Positions 62,393 through 64,000 of a DNA stretch of 64,000 bases are shown here, piece after piece. Within the stretch, counting starts at the first letter, position 1. Each line of letters starts with the position of its first letter. The position numbers and the translations under genes are program-made. The stretch is from JBBQKF01 sp038326615 (GTDB taxonomy: Bacteria > Bacillota > Clostridia > Saccharofermentanales > UBA5734), in contig JBBQKF010000005.1 in the NCBI GenBank assembly GCA_038326615.1, positions 1 to 64,000 of the forward strand. The letters are read 5' to 3'. The notes beneath the pieces were generated by a model. That model was not told the DNA's origin, made no database searches, and was given only the letters and a program-made list of their open reading frames with translations.

Positions 62393-64000
62393 TTAAGTCA
62401 GTGTTTGGTCGTTCCCGAAAAAATCTTTCCATGGGTCTTCACCTTTAACTCTTAAAATCGCCTCATCCATATCTATTCCATCGGGAGCTATTGAATCAAG
62501 TTCATCCCATTTTATAGGCATTGATACTTTCGCCCCTTTTCGTGCTCTTATAGAATATGGTGCAATACTTGTAGCGCCTCTGCTATTTCTTAACCAGTCA
62601 ATAAATATCTTGTTTTTACGTTTTTCTTTTCTAGCATTACTTGTATAACGATCAGGCCACTTCTTTTCCATAACATCTGCAATATTTTTTGCAAAATTGT
62701 GAAATGTATACCATGTCACATTAGGTTTTAATGGAACTACTACATGGTAACCCTTTCCTCCGCTTGTTTTAAGATAAGAAGTTAAAAAAAGTTCATCTAG
62801 TATACTTTTAATATCCCTTACTCCTTGGCGGACACTACTTAAACCCATGTCTACATCAGGATCTAAATCAAACACCATAATATCCGGTCTTTCAAGATCC
62901 TTCACATTACTTCCCCAAGTGTGAAACTCTAAAGTGCCCATTTGCACTTTGTATATAATCCCTGATTCATTATTAATATAAAAATATTCGTCTTTTTCAC
63001 CGCTGCTTCCATCAATTGAAATGGTGATAATTTGTTTACTTTCGCTACTTGGATGTTTCATAAAAAAACAAGATTCAGATATACCCTTCGGGCATCTAAC
63101 TACACTTAAAATTCTATTTACAATGTATGGAAACATCCGTTTTGAAACCATTTGGTAGTATTTTATTACATCTAGTTTTGTTATTATAGGCGATTCATAT
63201 AATATTTTATTTGGATGAGTGATTTGTAATTCCTCTGATTGAATATTTTCCGAAACTGACTGTAATTGCTTCTCCACTGTTTCTCTCTTGACCTCTTCAG
63301 GATTCTTGTCTATTCTAAGTCCTTTAAAACTTGGATGTCTAAGTAATTTATTCTCAGTCCACTGGGCAAATTGAATTTCTGCTACTAATTCTGGTCTAAC
63401 CCAAGTAATTTCTTCGTTGGTTCTTTTCTTTGGAGCTTCTTTAAAATATGGCATTGCTGTTCTTAAACTTTCTAATTTTTTATCTATTATGTACATATCT
63501 TTTTTACTTATACCTGTTCCTGCTCGACCAACATATACTAAATCGTTATCTTCGTATTCACCCAGAAGAAGAGCACTGATTCCATCCATTTTTTTATTTG
63601 TAAGTGTATATCCACCAATGACAAATTCTTGTCTTTTCACACATTTTATTTTTATCCAACTACCATCTCTATTTCCATTGTAAGGAGAATTGATTTTCTT
63701 TCCTATAATTCCTTCTAAACCAGCTTCACATGCTGCATTAAAAATATCTCCTTCTTCGCTTTTTATATAACTGCTATATTTAATATCATCGGGAGCATTC
63801 TTCATTAAAGCTTTAAGCATATCCTTTCTTTCAAATAGAGGTTGCAATCTAAGATCTTTACCATCTAAGCTGAGAATATCAAAGACAATATAAGTAAGTT
63901 TTAAATTTTTGAAATCATTTAAATAACTTTGTAAAGCTTGGAAATTAGTTTTGCCAAATTTGTCCAGAACCACAACTTCACCATCAAGCACCATTGATCT
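62393..64000 (-). CDS. ligD: LigD-type ATP-dependent DNA ligase-polymerase (5' end outside window)
   Basis: The first part seen (VLDGEVVVLD; GLEGIIGKK; GSWIKIKC) is the ATP-dependent ligase domain, missing its N terminus and the catalytic Lys motif (KxDGxR), which lie beyond 64000. The OB fold follows (YVGRAGTGIS), then an archaeo-eukaryotic primase-like polymerase domain with the DxD in MVFDLDPDVD, TSGGKGYHVVVPL and RARKGAKVSMPI. Ligase-first, polymerase-last, and no 3'-phosphoesterase domain after it is the order seen in several Firmicutes. It joins double-strand breaks together with Ku, which is not in this window. Confidence 0.93.
   Translation of the reverse strand, partial: RSMVLDGEVVVLDKFGKTNFQALQSYLNDFKNLKLTYIVFDILSLDGKDLRLQPLFERKDMLKALMKNAPDDIKYSSYIKSEEGDIFNAACEAGLEGIIGKKINSPYNGNRDGSWIKIKCVKRQEFVIGGYTLTNKKMDGISALLLGEYEDNDLVYVGRAGTGISKKDMYIIDKKLESLRTAMPYFKEAPKKRTNEEITWVRPELVAEIQFAQWTENKLLRHPSFKGLRIDKNPEEVKRETVEKQLQSVSENIQSEELQITHPNKILYESPIITKLDVIKYYQMVSKRMFPYIVNRILSVVRCPKGISESCFFMKHPSSESKQIITISIDGSSGEKDEYFYINNESGIIYKVQMGTLEFHTWGSNVKDLERPDIMVFDLDPDVDMGLSSVRQGVRDIKSILDELFLTSYLKTSGGKGYHVVVPLKPNVTWYTFHNFAKNIADVMEKKWPDRYTSNARKEKRKNKIFIDWLRNSRGATSIAPYSIRARKGAKVSMPIKWDELDSIAPDGIDMDEAILRVKGEDPWKDFFGNDQTLT

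Overview
The window reads as a chromosomal segment of a low-GC Gram-positive anaerobe, most likely a spore-forming member of the Clostridia (inference). The grounds are AT-rich DNA with strong AGGAGG-type ribosome binding sites, a protein with the DNA-binding domain of Spo0A, a complete V-type ATPase operon, an oxygen-sensitive class I fumarase in two subunits, a QueT-type transporter and a YesM/YesN-type two-component system. I see no rRNA, tRNA, CRISPR array or prophage.

Layout. 0-8 kb is mostly housekeeping: a cobalamin-binding protein coupled to an ABC permease cut by the window edge, fumarase alpha/beta, HU, a Spo0A_C-domain protein, rplM-rpsI, pssA-psd and birA. 8-17.6 kb holds nadE, a PAP2-like protein, an E2/CAT-fold protein, a YwlE-like phosphatase, threonylcarbamoyl-AMP synthase, prfA and malQ. 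17.6-26.8 kb is a nine-gene V-type ATPase operon (H-I-K-E-C-F-A-B-D, minus strand); its K subunit keeps the Na+ ligands known from NtpK. An ABC exporter pair, a methyltransferase and queT follow to 31 kb.

31-42 kb is an accessory block: a Fic-HsdM-HsdS-HsdR operon, a SprT-like metallopeptidase and a pRiA4b-ORF3-like zinc protein. Related hairpin repeats sit behind three of its genes, and copies of a second repeat lie at both ends. It runs into a carbohydrate locus (40.7-49 kb): a GH99-like protein, two permeases and a binding lipoprotein, facing a divergent YesM-type kinase and AraC-type regulator. Tandem 18-bp direct repeats in the divergent promoter region are a good operator candidate. Behind the second permease lie relics of two further permease 3' ends.

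49-62.2 kb is a phosphate, polyphosphate and membrane-lipid cluster. It has two DAGK-family lipid kinases each coupled to a PAP2 phosphatase, a third PAP2, Ppx/GppA and PPK1, a SixA-CHAD fusion protein, a decapitated PPK2 fragment, a ferritin-like protein, a DUF1206 membrane protein and bacterioferritin. An IS200/IS605 TnpB relic now forms the 3' end of the SixA-CHAD gene. The window ends inside a LigD-type DNA ligase-polymerase gene.

A recurrent oddity is the expansion of short tandem repeats, both between genes and in frame inside conserved genes (cobalamin-binding protein, YwlE-like phosphatase, SixA-CHAD). All functions below are read from sequence motifs; no database search was run.
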